Shown one piece after another: positions 1-11,640 of a stretch of DNA of 64,000 bases (its first letter is position 1; each line of letters starts with the position of its first letter). The stretch covers positions 14,808,498 through 14,872,497 of the forward strand of contig JASXTE010000017.1 of assembly GCA_030280995.1 (NCBI GenBank), in the 5' to 3' direction. The notes under the pieces are model-generated. The model was not told the origin of the DNA and searched no databases. It worked only from the letters and a program-made list of their open reading frames with translations. This DNA is from Hemileia vastatrix (lineage: Eukaryota; Basidiomycota; Pucciniomycetes; Pucciniales; Zaghouaniaceae). A program made the position numbers and the translations under genes.

Positions 1-169
1 GAAGTCTTGACGGACTTCCCACACTTTGCATAAAAAGGGCGGAGCCAACTCCATGCACAATGCTCCGCAGCCAACCTACTGAACCTCAACTATCTCTTCA
101 TCATCTAACCATCACCGATAAAATTGTTCTTTTATCTCTTTTCTCTTCATTGTTGTCCCATCACAGATC

Positions 170-1659
170 ATGGCTGGATCTACAGATTTTGACACATCTG
201 ACCTTCCTTGTTTCACTGCTCCCAAAGACAATGCTTGCAAACAGTGTATCCACATGTGCAGACCTTGCACTTTCACTCTTCCAACTCCTCAAGCCAAATT
301 CTATAACAGGGCCTGTTATTCTTGCAACTCCAAAAAGAAAAAGTGTGACAGAGATCCTAATTATCCTATACCCCCACCTTCACCTTCACACAAATATATC
401 TTTAGATCTCCTACCAGGTCACCAGAACTTGGTCCTGCTTCCTCTTCTTTATCTTCCGCTCTTTCCAGAAGATCATGCTGTTCAATCCCCAAAACACTCT
501 CTAAAAGACCTGCTTTATCATCCCAAGAAACTGACTTTATAGCAGAAAAATCAGCTCCCAGGCTGCTACACCGCGTCCAGGCAGCCCATTTGCCTTGCTA
601 GAAAGTGAAAATTAGGCTCAAAACTCCCAAATTCAGCCAGAAAACAGCTGAAATCCACCAGTAAACACCACTAACTCTACAAAACAACCTCCTAGTTCTC
701 CAAGAGCAATGCAAACAACCATAATTTCCTCATCAGACAACACCAAAAATTCCAAAATCTCCAGAAGGCCTGCCAGAGGACCTCTAGAAAACACCAAAGC
801 GCCAAACACTGCTCCCAAACAAAAATCTCCTGCTCAATCAAGAAGAACTAACTATACCTCTCCTCTGGCAGCCATATACTCCTCTGATAGTTCCATCTCT
901 TCCAGATCTTCATCCAGCAGATCACAATAAGCTTCCAGGTCACCTTCTCCTGGTCCTTCCTACAATCAACCTGGCACTCCTCCACCAGTATCTAACCCAC
1001 CTGTGCCAAGCAATAATATTAAATACAACAACAACAGCAGCCCTTCTGCTCCAGCCAGGCCACAGGAATGCTCTTCTTCTACTTCATTTTCTCAACACAT
1101 TTTAATGGATGATCATGAAAACCCATACCTCCATCTAGTGGACCCTCGTTCAACATCCATTCAACACTCTTCAACTGTCCAGATTCTGGCTGCATACAAA
1201 TTTGATGAACTCCCAATCTGTAAGTACCAAAATAATAAATCCAATTTCTTTAACAGAGAAAAATTACTGATCCAATTCTTCTGTTTAGTTGGATCCCTGC
1301 CTCCTGAAGACACAATTGGGATTAACCAACGTTTAGAAACTACCTTGATGCTGGATTATGCTGACATGAAACAACACCTAAGCATGATGTGTTCAAACAT
1401 GCTCAAGGCCTTTGCCCTCCATGTTCAGTTGAATGATTTTCAAAAGAATCTGAGGAAACAGCTCCTTGATGACCACTGAAAGATGTCTAGAATAATCAAG
1501 CACACCTTCCAGAACTCTATTCCTGCTTCTTCCACTTCTTCCCAATTTTTACTGTCTAATCCGGTGTCTGACCATTATAATCCATGTACTCTTTCCAGCT
1601 TCCTACACCACAAAGAACACAGTTCTACCTTCAATCCTAACAAAAAGCAAAAACACTAA
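170..1659 (+). pseudogene. Antisense Zn-cluster ORF of Gypsy copy A (broken)
   Basis: The ATG at 170 opens a Cys-rich, Pro/Ser-rich protein of unknown function. The cysteines near residues 22-58 follow C-x2-C-x6-C-x15-C-x2-C-x6-C, close to the fungal Zn2Cys6 binuclear cluster, and are followed by a basic KKKKC stretch. The frame stops at 601. The homologous continuation is in another frame from about 610 to a stop at 1657-1659, with extra in-frame stops near 613, 649, 928 and 1477. It has a Ser/Pro/Asn-rich linker and then a conserved C-terminal region around HENPYLHLVD and LDYADMKQHLSMM. A homologue lies on the minus strand at 42676-41127, where the frame changes at the same place, so an intron or a shared old lesion is likely. 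It faces the pol relic of the same element convergently. The upstream leader (1-169) is collinear with copy B. Function is not known; DNA binding is only inferred from the cysteine pattern. Confidence 0.6.
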
Positions 1660-1769
1660 CACAATCTGGACCAACTGCCGGGGGCTTCTTCATCCCGTCA
1701 TTAAAAAAAAAGAAAATAATAATTCACTAAATAGAGAGAATAATAATAACTAGCAGATATATATATAAA

Positions 1770-1912
1770 AATATTTGTTTTATTTTTATTTTATTTTATT
1801 TTTATTTTTATTTTTATTTTTATTTTTATTTTTATTTTTATTTTTATTTTTATTTTTATTTTTGTTTTTATTTTTATTTTTCTTTTTTATTTTTATTTTT
1901 ATTTTTATTTTT
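1770..1912. repeat. ATTTT pentanucleotide microsatellite
   Basis: About 140 bp of near-perfect TTTTA/ATTTT units with a few interruptions (G at 1864, a TC step near 1881). It lies just past the end of the antisense ORF of copy A. The equivalent place in copy B (41040-41100) has only a short AAAAT-rich run, so the array expanded in copy A. Confidence 0.9.
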
Positions 1913-3192
1913 AACTACTAAACTTCTAACATACTAAAAAAAACTTGAAAATAATTAAACAATATTAAATGAAATGAATAATAATAAGATGAAATAAAAA
2001 ATAATTACAAATGATATCCCCCAGCCAATTGATGAGCTGATCCCTAGATACCTTACTCACATCCAAGTGCATCTTGATGTGGATACACCTTTAAATAATT
2101 TTTAAATGATTTGAAATAAATAAAAAATTAGAAATTAAGGAAAATAATAAAAATTAAATACAGAAAAAAAAAGAAAATAGCATTGCCCGGCCAATTGATG
2201 AGACTTTCCCCACCAATGCTTGCCCACATCTAGGTGAAACTGATGTTGTAACACCATAATTTTGTGATTTTTCCCTCTTTATATCCTAATAACACCCATA
2301 AAAATTTTTTTTAAAAAATGAGAAAAAAGAAAATAAGCTAAAACTACTATCTAACACAACCATAGACACAAAAATCAGAAAAAGAAAAAGTCAGGCTCCA
2401 TAGAAAGTCCAGTCCAAGGAAATGATAACTGGGTGGGCTCCCTCCAATAAGTAAAAATGATGGGAGACCACCAGTGATCCACCACCAATCCAAAAGAAAC
2501 AAAGAAGCCAGTCCCAAGCTAGTTTAAAGTCATAGTGGACTTGAAACCTGAATAAGAAAAACCAGAACTAGGATTCAACTAGGACAAAAAAAATACTTGA
2601 AACAAACATTATGGGTTAACTGTTCCACAGAGAAGCCAGCTGATCATTTACCCCCACACTTGCCAAAATAAAATCTAGAAGCCCCCCCTGGGTACCTTCT
2701 AACTAAAACACAACATCTAACACAATAAACCAAAACCAAAAAGCGTGAAGAGTCCAGCACTTGAAGACCAAAAGAATTTCCAGTTTAAAGTCATAGAGGA
2801 CTTAAACATGTGAAGAAAAACCAATACTAGGGTTTAATCAAATTAAGGGAAGGGATTGGAAACAGACAATCTGGGGTAACTGTTGATAGAGCAGCCAGCC
2901 CATAAGCTACCCCTACACTTGCCAAGATCTAATCTAGAAGCCCCACCCATGGGTACCTTCTAAAAAATAAGTTTTCAACAAAACAAATGCACATCTTTCC
3001 CAAAATTCAAAATTGAAGAATGGTCCATAGTTTATCCTCATTTCAGAGTCAAACTTCTTCACTTCTAGTGCTTCTTGGGTAAAATCTCTTCACCTGATCA
3101 GCAGCCACTCTCTTCTTTAATACTGCACCATCTAACTCTTCCAAAACATAAGAACCTCCAGACACCTGAGATCTGACTCTGTAAGGTCCATT
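1913..3192. repeat. Repeat-rich spacer of Gypsy copy A, no gene
   Basis: No coding sequence is seen. Two paired repeats can be read. One pair is around 2010-2090 and 2180-2260 (both with CCAATTGATGAG followed by a CACATC..GTG stretch). The other pair is around 2500-2715 and 2750-2960; each of these contains GTTTAAAGTCATAG, a GGTTAACTGTT or GGGTAACTGTT block and a C-rich CTAGAAGCCCC block followed by GGGTACCTTCTA. The same blocks, inverted, lie at 39.9-40.9 kb in copy B, so they belong to the element and separate pol from the antisense genes. Confidence 0.7.
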
Positions 3193-5253
3193 TCATCTGT
3201 CAGCAAACATTTCTCCCCACTGACTCTCCAAACTTCTATTATACACCAAAACCAAACAACCAAGTTTCAAGGGATTACTGAGTCTATGAGCCAACTTCTT
3301 GTCAAAGTATCTGACTGATTGATTTGTTATCTTCATCATTCTAGAGTATGCCTTCTCTTGAAATGCCTCTCTACATTCCAATTGTTGCATCCTGGTACAG
3401 AGAAAATCTTCTGTTGAGCACACATCATCCCAATCAATTCCAAGATAGGAGACAGCTTCCAAATCCACTGGTAGAATATATTTCTGACAAAACATTATTT
3501 CATAAGGAGAATAGCCAGTTGTCCTTCTCAAAGTGACCCTATCAGCAAATAACACCAAGGGTAATTAGTTCCTCCATTTTTTGGCACTATCTCCACACAT
3601 CTTCACTAAAGCATTCTTGATAATGTTTCTAAATTTGAGCCATACCAAACAACAGCCCCATCTTCATCAACAAAAACATCCTGATCACCATAATCAAGAT
3701 CAGAACCAGCCAGTTTAACCTCTTGCGGGAGGAGAGAACAATCTCCAAGTTTAGCCTCATGGAGGAGGAGAGAAAAATCTTCGGCACCCTTTTTGCTGGC
3801 CCTAACCACTGGGACATCTTCATCAAATTCTTGAGTGTCTGAATCTTCATCTGTGGGTGGTCTCCTTGATAATACATCTGGCATCGTAAAAGTTTTTCAA
3901 GGTTTGTGTACCAGGTCAAATGAAAAATGCTAAATAAATGCCACCCACCTAGTCATTGGAGCATTTGGAAGACTAGTTGTGTTGATCATTTGAACCAGAG
4001 ATTTAGCATCCACCTGCAGCTCAAAATGCTGCCCCCACAAAACAGTTTGCAGCTTCTTCAAAAAATTTGCTAACCCACACAATTCCAACTTAGGTTAAGA
4101 ATATCTTGATTCAACCTCATTAAATACCACTGGCCCATTCCTCACTGGCCTGACCCTCCCAGTTTTATCTTCCTGAGCCAAAACAGCACCAGCAGCAATA
4201 TAGCTTGAGTCCTCTTCCAGATAAATTTTTCCAGCTTCCATGCCATAATCCAACTTGTGAAGAATAAAATCTTCACCTACCACCTTCTTCAACTTCTGAA
4301 AAGCCTCTTCACACTCTTCAGTCCATTCCCACTCTGCATCTTTCCTGTTCAGCCTCCTTAAAGGTGAAGCTAACAAAGAAAAATATATAATTAAAATCCT
4401 GAAATACTCCCAAACCCCCAAAAATCCCCTGACTTAAGTAGTATTTTTAGGCCTTGGCCATGACTGAATTTTATTAAATTTTTTCTTTGAAATAATCCTT
4501 CCTTCTTTACATACCACATGGCCCTGAATTTTCAAAGTAGGACCACAACTTTCCATAATCAGTAGAGGGTCCTTTAATTCCACCATCATCAATAAAAATA
4601 CCAGCATGAGTAGGAACCTCATCCTGTAAAATCCAAGCCATTTGTGCTTGATATACTGCTACTGAATTAGTTGCTCCTTGAGGAAACTTAGCTAGCTGAA
4701 ATATTCCCAGAGGAGTCTCAAATGTTGTGAGTGGCAATGAATCTGTGTGAATCTCCCTTTTATTATAACCACCCATAATATTACCCAAGCCATAACCCAT
4801 CCTTACAAAAAAAGCTTCCGCAAAGTCCTCTGCACTTGGTGGAATCCCAGAATCCTTGATAGTGACTCTATTCAAGGCTCTAAAATCATGCACCACCCTC
4901 AGCTTCCCATTCTGCTTCTTTACACAGAAGACCAGACTTGAGTAACTAGATTTTGATTGTTTTTACAATCCAGTCCTGACTCTTTTCCTAACAATCTCCC
5001 CAAAATCATCCCTGATAGCAGCTGGGATTGTATAAGGTTTGATTTGCCAAGGTTCATGACAAACCACACAAATTAAGTAAGGTGCCCCATAAAATTGTTT
5101 CAACACACCCCTTTTATCTTCAAAAAACGCCACTTCCTCCTCCCTCAGCAAAATAACGTGCAACAACAACTTCTTTTCCTCATCAGACAACCAACCATCA
5201 GAACCAAAATTAACAACTTTCAACCTCTCCACAGTCACCCTAGCAGTTTCCAC
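3193..5253 (-). pseudogene. Gypsy pol relic, copy A (RT-RNaseH-partial integrase)
   Basis: Read on the minus strand from 5253 this is the pol of the same family as element B. It begins inside the region just before RT (ETARV..VERLKVVNF), then gives RT with the catalytic box AGIFIDDGGIKGP near 4590, the connection and RNase H (IYLEEDSSYIAAGAVL, near 4200), and the integrase C-terminal part at 3558-3193 (RRTTGYSPYEIMF). Lesions: a frameshift near 4950, a deletion of about 130 bp just after the RT active-site box near 4555, a stop near 4437, and a deletion of roughly 900 bp near 3600 that removes the zinc-binding and catalytic core of integrase. At 5253 the match to B ends abruptly, so gag, protease and the 5' LTR are missing. 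It cannot be active. Confidence 0.9.
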
Positions 5254-5298
5254 AAAATTGAAGGAGAAAAGGGGTAAGGAAGGGTAAAAGAGGGGTTA

Positions 5299-5620
5299 AT
5301 GTTAGGATTTGGATTGAGAGGTGAGGAGGATGAGAACCTGGGTGCAACACATGTGAAGAGTCATTAGGGAGGGATATTTCATAAGAGGGTTTTATGGGGC
5401 AAGTATTGTGGGGTGTCCCTCCTCATACAACTTATTTATGAATCCAGTTACTGCATATTCTATCATAGAGGTAACTCTCACTGTTTGCATCCCCAAGATA
5501 GTCAGTCTCAGTTAGTTTCACTGCTGCCTTCAGCATAGTCAGTCCTGTCTTTGGCTAGTTTCAGCGATTGGTGCATGCTGGTGGTAGAAAGTAGACTAAT
5601 AAAATATAATTTAGCTAGTA
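5299..5620. mobile_element. LTR-like fragment
   Basis: It starts TGTTAGGATTTGG directly after a purine-rich tract (GGAAGGGTAAAAGAGGGG, 5278-5296) that resembles a polypurine tract. The sequence (TTTATGGGGCAAG near 5391; repeated CAGTCAGT-type blocks from 5500) is related to 25190-25510. It therefore looks like an LTR of another Gypsy family joined to the broken end of copy A. Which way the LTR reads, and its right edge, are not certain. Confidence 0.5.
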
Positions 5621-6105
5621 TAAAGATAAAATAACTTTATAAAGGCTTTAAAATATATTTTTATATGACAATAATTGTTAGTATTTATTTGTTTAATATG
5701 TAGTAATTGAATGATGTCTAATAAATGTTCAAATTCCCCTTCACTTATACCAAAATCCTGTGGAGTGCACAGACCTTCCTTCCAGATGATTCCAATGCTC
5801 TTCCCAGCAATCACATAATTGTGAGGGCTCATTGCCTCCCCATGCTGTCCACTTCAAGCAGTCTCATCACCCAGACCTCCAGTTTGGACCCTCCATCACA
5901 ATTAATGATGTCATACTAATATACCATAGACAGGAGAAACAGAGAAAAGCATGAATCATGAAGGAAAAAATTAAAATGGTTTATTGAAAGAAAATAATAT
6001 GAAAACAAAAAGATATAAAGGAAAAAAAAAAATTTTCCAAGCCCCCAGTAACATTCCCAAGCCTTCAAATTTACCCAGTAACCTCAATCCAACCCAAAAA
6101 TCCAT
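5621..6105. other. No recognisable gene
   Basis: AT-rich DNA. A short minus-strand open stretch at 5832-5700 (SPHNYVIAGKSIGIIWKEGL..) has non-random codon content and may be a worn gene fragment, but I do not recognise it and it runs into low-complexity sequence. Confidence 0.5.
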
Positions 6106-6258
6106 CACCATGCAATATTTGGGGGGGACTTGCTAGCAAGTCCTCAACTTGAAGTCAGATGGAACTCAGATTGAACTTATAATGATTTGGCACTGAAATT
6201 CACTTTGAGCTCCTTTTAAGCTCTTAACCAAGGGGGAATGATTTGGAACTGAAATAAT
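6106..6258 (+). mobile_element. CACTA-like element V, left end only
   Basis: It starts CACCATGCAATATTTGGGG and then has the 16-bp palindrome GACTTGCTAGCAAGTC, as in elements Y and Z. Subterminal GAACTCAGATTGAAC-type repeats follow. After 153 bp it is interrupted by element X. No right end is seen after X, so it is a truncated copy. Confidence 0.65.
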
Positions 6259-6609
6259 AGGGGGTATCAATGTTGACCGATCCGCAATTAAATTAATTGC
6301 GGAAAATAATCTGCATACCCCAATTATCTTCCGCAATTATTTTTGCTAATAATTGGGTTATTAGACACTTTACGTGTCAATGTTCACCTCTTATCCGACA
6401 TTTTTTTACTCAATTTTCCATAACCACATGTTGGACAACTTTCTGGATATCCCAGCCTTCTACCTTGCTGCGCACTTCCATTCTCATCCCATCCTGTTTA
6501 TTCTATCCGCTCAGAATTTCTCCCCATTTCATCTATTTGATTCTTCTCCTTTTCATCTCGCTATCTCATCTGCTTGTTTCTGCTCCTTTTCATCTTCATT
6601 TATAATAAC

Positions 6610-8013
6610 ATGCCTCGTCATCCTAGATCTTCTCAAAGGCAGCCATCACCCAGTTGTTCTTCAATTCCCACTACTTCCTCTTTCCCCCGCTCAGCTGAGA
6701 AATCAAAGACCGTTCAATTAAAAAAAGATGAACATCTCATTCTTATCAACTGGCTGAAAACCAAATCTAACTATGATTCTTGTTTTGGTACTGAGTATGC
6801 CACTAAAGTAGGACGGCCCCCCGCATCAAAATTTAATGGCTATCTTCTAATGGCAAATGAATTACGCAATAAGACCAAGGGAAGGATTGATCTTTTGCCT
6901 AAACAGATGTCTGAACGCTTCAAGCATTACCGAGCAAAATACAAGAAGGCAAAGGCTCTTTCATCTTCCACTGGTTTTGGGATTACAGACAATGATATAA
7001 ATAAGGGCATAAAATCCATAGACGATAAACTTGATTCTTTATGTCCTTACTTTAAAGAGATGGATGCAATTTTTGGAGAGCGAGCTGATGTTAATCCTGT
7101 AAACATGTTGGATGGAGAAGATCCTATCTCCGAACATGATGTCGAAGCAAATCTTTTCCCATCCTCTTCCTCCACTCAAGCCTCCCCTCATTTGAATGAG
7201 ACATATCTAAATAGCTTTTCTGTAGATCCTATAGGTGATTTAACCCAACCAAATCTAACTCAGGTCTGTTTCTTTTTTCTTTTATCTTATCAATTCTATT
7301 TTTTATTTACTTATCTTTTTCTTATTTCTTAAAAGGCTGATGAACGAACCCAGGATCCTCAATCAACTGAGTCTGAAGCTAGTGACAATGATGAGGAGGA
7401 AAATGCTACGTTGAACAAAAAGAGAAGGGCTTCAACTAGTCTAAATTTCCTCTCCCAAAGAAGACGAAAAAGTGATACTTCATCACAAACACCTTTTTCT
7501 TCAATGGAACAGTTTTTAGAGAAACGTGATTCTGGTAAGTGATATCATACCTCTTATTACTTTACTCTGCTTTTCTTCTACTTTATGTTAATTTTTATTC
7601 TCACTCTAGAACAAGTGGAAATTGCTAAAGAGACTCTGAGCTTTGAAAAGAAGAAATACGAGCTCTCTTTAAGGAGGGATGACAGAGTACAAGATTTGGA
7701 AGAGAGGAAGTATGAGCTCTCCTTACGGAAGGATGATCAGATCCAAGATTTGGAGGAGAAGAAGTTTGAGCACTCTTTACAGAAGGATGGTAGGGCCCAA
7801 GATTTGGAGGAGAAGAAGTTTGAGTTAACTCTTAGTATTGAAAAATCCAAAAATAAGGAAAAAACACTCGAGCATCAAAACTTAATGGAACAGATGAAGT
7901 ATAAGCATGATCTCCAAGAAAGTTCTAAAAAGAAAGATTTCTTGATCGAATGCATTAAAGCAAACAAATCTGTTGAAGAAATAGAACGTTTAATGAAATT
8001 TTTTGTTGACTAG
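6610..8013 (+). CDS. Myb/SANT-like DNA-binding protein, three exons
   Basis: Predicted exons 6610-7263, 7336-7534 and 7610-8013 give 418 residues. Introns start GTCTGT and GTAAGT and end AAAAG and TCTAG, and the frame is kept across both. Residues 1-35 are Ser/Pro-rich. About 38-155 form a Myb/SANT-like (trihelix-like) region with conserved tryptophan/aromatic positions (INWLKTKSNYDSCFG, then FKHYRAKYKKA and CPYFKEMDAIFG). An acidic Ser-rich middle with a KKRR basic patch follows. Residues about 299-352 are three 18-residue repeats (first KKYELSLRRDDRVQDLEE) in a long charged, probably coiled-coil tail. In Harbinger transposons a Myb-like protein binds the ends and helps the transposase enter the nucleus; that role here is inferred. 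The ATG at 6610 is chosen because the Hb relic also begins MPxRH. No lesion is visible. Confidence 0.8.
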
Positions 8014-8154
8014 TTTCTTTTATTTCTTTCACACTTCATGTGTTCATATTTATTTGTACATAAATTTTACAATTATTTTCTGTATTTCTTGAAATATTGT
8101 ATTTTAATGTTAAATATTCTTTTTTTAAATAAAATTTTCAAGTCTCCTTTGAAA

Positions 8155-8575
8155 ATTTGACAATCCCCCACCCCTGGATTTTTTTGAAGTAAGGGGTGGG
8201 TATCACAAAAATTCTTTCATGTCATGAATCTTGAAAGTTTTATATGAAAATTTGGCTTTACTACCCCCTGCATTTTACTGGTATCCCAAAAATTCTTACA
8301 TGTCAAGAATTTCACAAGTCTTATAAGAAATTTTGGCACAACGCCCCATGGATTTTATTGAAGTAAGGGACGGGTATCACAAAAATATTTACAAGTCAAA
8401 AAAATTCTATATCTGTTTAAAAAAATTGGCAATACTCTCCCCTGCATTTTATTGAAGCAAGGGGTGGGTATCACCAAAATTTTTCTAAGTCATCAATTTC
8501 ACATGTCAGATTTGAAAATTTGGCAATACCCCCCCCCCTGCATTTTATTGAAGTAAGGGGTGGAAGTCATCTAAA
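8155..8575. repeat. Tandem repeat, ~100-bp unit, about four copies
   Basis: Degenerate units each contain CCCCTGCATTTTATTGAAG, then GGGGTGGGTATCAC and an ATTTGGCAATAC-type joint. Copies start near 8160, 8260, 8345, 8440 and 8530. It lies between the two cargo genes of X; 8576-8863 shows nothing further. Confidence 0.8.
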
Positions 8576-8863
8576 TTTAATATAATTACATAAATTATTA
8601 AATAAATATCTAATATATATCAATTTCCCTAGTTTAAAGTAATGACAATCCCTCAAGCCAAAATGCAGACCAAGTCAAGAAACAAAAGTTTGGGACTTTC
8701 CACAGGTATAGGCAAGAGGAACCCCATGAAACAAATAAATGTTATCATGATTACCTGTTATACAACACAAGGTCGATGGCTCATCACATTACTTGAGAAA
8801 ATTGATATATAAAAAATATTTATTAAAAATTTATGAAAAAATATAAAATTCTCGATGACAACT

Positions 8864-9496
8864 CTAATCCCCATACTTTTTGGATCTAGATAAACTTTTT
8901 TTAAATTGAATAACTTTACCTTCTTTCTTTACCTTATTGATTCTTTGTATCAACTTATTACTGATTTGAAATGAGCAACCGAAATGAGTGAAATCTTGAC
9001 AGGATTCCAAACCAGGAGGAGCTTTGGTCGTTTGATGATTATCCTTAGAAGAATTCCAAATAGTTTCAATGATACCATTTCCCAAACCAAAATCAATGAT
9101 GCACCGGTGGTCTGGAAAATATAAACCATGTCCTTTGATTTTAGCTGGAGATGGTATTGGGTGGCCAGTTATCAGATTGATATATGAGAATATTCCAAAA
9201 GTAAGAAAATTGGCATCATTCCTATTGTGGAATCCAGAATGAGTGATAATAACATTAGAAAATAAAAGATATTTGTGGCTGATATCTTCCCATTCGGAGT
9301 CACACCAATTCGGTATTCCAACTTTGGTTGCAAGTTCATGATTTTCTTCAAATGCTTTATTACAGAGCTTGTTGAGTCGAAAAGCAAGAAAAGAGTCAAA
9401 GGAAGGTAGAATGTCCCATAAGCGAAAATCTTCATCTTTTTGAGCTTTAGTGATATTCTTGACCAACGAATATATGCCTATATGATTGAAATGCCT
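8864..9496 (-). pseudogene. TET/JBP-like 2OG-Fe(II) oxygenase relic
   Basis: The open frame runs on the minus strand from about 9496 to a stop at 8864-8866 and has no ATG. A good acceptor (TATCTAG) lies just before 9496, so 5' exons seem lost. Counting from the TTG at 9466, residues 68-175 match the core of the fungal Tet-like oxygenase family as I recall it: FSNVIITHSGFHN, TFGIFSYI, GHGLYFPDHRCIIDFG, GIIETIW, a distal His (H144 in NHQTTKAP) and FTHFGCSFQIS. The iron-binding H-x-D motif expected after GFHN is not evident (it reads HNRNDAN), and a His (161) stands where the family usually has the Arg that holds 2-oxoglutarate. These enzymes oxidise 5-methylcytosine, and basidiomycetes have large transposon-linked expansions of them. 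This copy is probably inactive. Confidence 0.7.
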
Positions 9497-9554
9497 AGAT
9501 AATAATCATATAAGAGTTTCAGAATCCTTATCCTCTAAATATGCAATATAAAAA

Positions 9555-9905
9555 TGTGAAATAAGACAAGTGAAATTTGGAAAAAAGGCTCAACTTCAAA
9601 GGTCAAAATCTCAGCAACCACTGAACCTAATTCAAACCTGTTTGTGGGAAATAAAAGATATTCTTTAGTAGAATCTTCAGTTAAATGACATGTGATTTAA
9701 ATAAACCTAACCCTAATTTGTTACATAAAAAAATGAAATAAAAATTTAAATTGGGAAAAAAAAGGCTCAACTTTAACAGTCAATATCTCAGCAACCACTG
9801 AATCAAATTCAAATCTGTTTGTGGGAAATGAAAGGTAGCCTTCAGGAGAATCTTCAGTAAAAAGAACATTAGATTTGAATAAACCTAACCCTAATTCCGA
9901 GTCTG
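9555..9905. repeat. Two-copy direct repeat, ~190 bp
   Basis: Copies at about 9575-9715 and 9760-9900 share AGGCTCAACTT, ATCTCAGCAACCACTGAA, TTTGTGGGAAAT, AGAATCTTCAGT and AATAAACCTAACCCTAATT. It lies upstream of the oxygenase relic inside X. No coding content is recognised. Confidence 0.8.
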
Positions 9906-10029
9906 ATTTTCAAAATTTTACAAAAACTTGAAAAGTGGTAATGAAGATGAGATCAAAAGGAGTTTTATAAGTTCACTGTTATCCAGATAAGAGTCATACT
10001 TATATTTAAGTATGAACTTTTCATAAATG

Positions 10030-11152
10030 GAATGAGATATCATATAGGCATGAAAAAAAGGAGATGAAACTTACCTTGATTGAAAAGTAGGAAAAATAGA
10101 GTGAGAAAGATTGATGTTGGAATTGTGGGGAAATTGAATATGGAGTAAGTGAAATGCATAAAGAATGTGCAATGTATGTGTTTCAATGAAATGGAGCCAA
10201 AAAAAAGTGAAATAAGGGAAAGGGGGATAATGACCATGCCAAGGAGGGATGAAGAGTAGGGTGATGGAGCTAAAAAAGAAAGTAAAGAGGGAGAGAAAAA
10301 AAAGGTTAATTATACCATTGAAATCCAAAATAACCACTTACAAAAAAAATTTAGATAAAAAAAATAAAATAAACAGAAAAAAACAAAAAAAAATTATAAT
10401 TAGTAATCAAAAAATCAAAAAAAAAGAATAAAGTGACTTACCTGGAGTGATGAGATGACAAAATGAATGAAACCAAATTGTTTGAGGGATGTTGGAGGAG
10501 AATAGGAAAAGGATATGAGGGATGAATGAAAAAAAAAATCACTGACAAAATATGCAATTTCATGTTGAGCTGGTGAAAGAAAACCAATGAGCCATCCAAA
10601 AAAAAATTTCACCGTAAATTCCAAAAAAAATGAATATGCAACAAACCAAAATACCAACCAAAGTGAATGAAGTACACAAAGAGGACATTTGGAGAGTACA
10701 AAATGGTATAGGAAAGAAAGGGATGATGTGGCCAACATGTGGTTTTGAAAAAAAAAAAATCACAAAAAAAGTGCTGATTTGAGGTCAGAACTGACACCCA
10801 TAGAAAAAAGATTAAGAAGTAGAAGAAATAAGTAAAAAAGAATGTAAACATGCCTGGTAAAAATATTGAAAATGTCAGGAAGGGGTGTGTGCCGAGGATT
10901 GATGGGTAGGTAGCGAGGAAGGTCAGTGTGTCACATGTGACAGGGATGGGGTAAGAAAGGAAGGGATGTTTTGTGGCCAAAATGTGGTTGTGAAAAAAAA
11001 CGGGAAAAAAGTGCTGATTTGAGGTCATAACTGACACCCTTTTTTGAAATAAGTGACTTTTTTGCAAAATTTAAGTGCTGATTTGTAAGTGCTGATTTGG
11101 TTTGAAATCCGCACTTAAGTTAAGTGCGGATTTGCCAGAACTGACACCCCCT
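10030..11152. mobile_element. Harbinger-type fragment W inside X
   Basis: The right end is the Hb-type TIR (GCCAGAACTGACACCCCCT, ending 11152). The last ~350 bp (10800-11152) are nearly identical to the right end of Hb (22780-23126). A matching left TIR is not found, so W is truncated. On the minus strand, splice-donor-like GTAAGT sites near 10440 and 10070 suggest worn exons, but no protein can be recognised. The segment 10160-10760 recurs at 11642-12180. Confidence 0.6.
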
Positions 11153-11450
11153 ATTATAGTTATTTTGTAAAAAAGACACAATAGTTATTTTTATTCATAC
11201 TCATATAAAAAAGCTAGGATTAAAGTGTTTATATTTTAATTTAAATAAATATTAATACATAATTTAAATGAATAGACAAAATATTTCATATAACACTTAT
11301 GTGTAATAAGATACTTATATAATTTTATTATGCAATAAAATATTAATTTATATACATTAAATACAATTCTTACACCCTCTCTCAGGTCCTATAAGTTAAC
11401 ATATCATTTACTGGGCTCCTGGAATAGCCTGGCTGACAATAGGGGGTATC

Positions 11451-11640
11451 AAAGTTAGAAATCTTCCATTTCACAATAGCTCTTTTTTCCACCAAATCAT
11501 CCATGATTAATTTTTATAATATGGCATATCATACCCCCAAAACACCTTTTTACTGAGAATTAATCTTAAGTTTGTGGCTCTCATTTTGTGGTGTGAAGAA
11601 CCTTATAAATAATTACAAATTTTTAATTTTGATATTCCCT
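11451..11640. mobile_element. MITE of the AGGGGGTATCAA family (M')
   Basis: A 190-bp copy, inverted with respect to M at 12704-12906. It begins AGGGGGTATCAAAGTTAG and ends with a worn TIR (TTTTGATATTCCCT). Left flank AAT, right flank GAT. It shares CCATTTCAxAATA and CCCCCAAAACACCTTTTTAC with M. Non-coding. Confidence 0.75.

Noticed and set aside
9705..9900. Telomere-like CCTAACCCTAA
   Set aside because: Only one and a half units, present once in each copy of a direct repeat, so chance within the repeat.
10040..11067. Several minus-strand Phe/Leu-rich open frames
   Set aside because: They come from purine-rich plus-strand low complexity in Harbinger-derived repeats. The same sequence recurs in Hb without conservation of reading frame.
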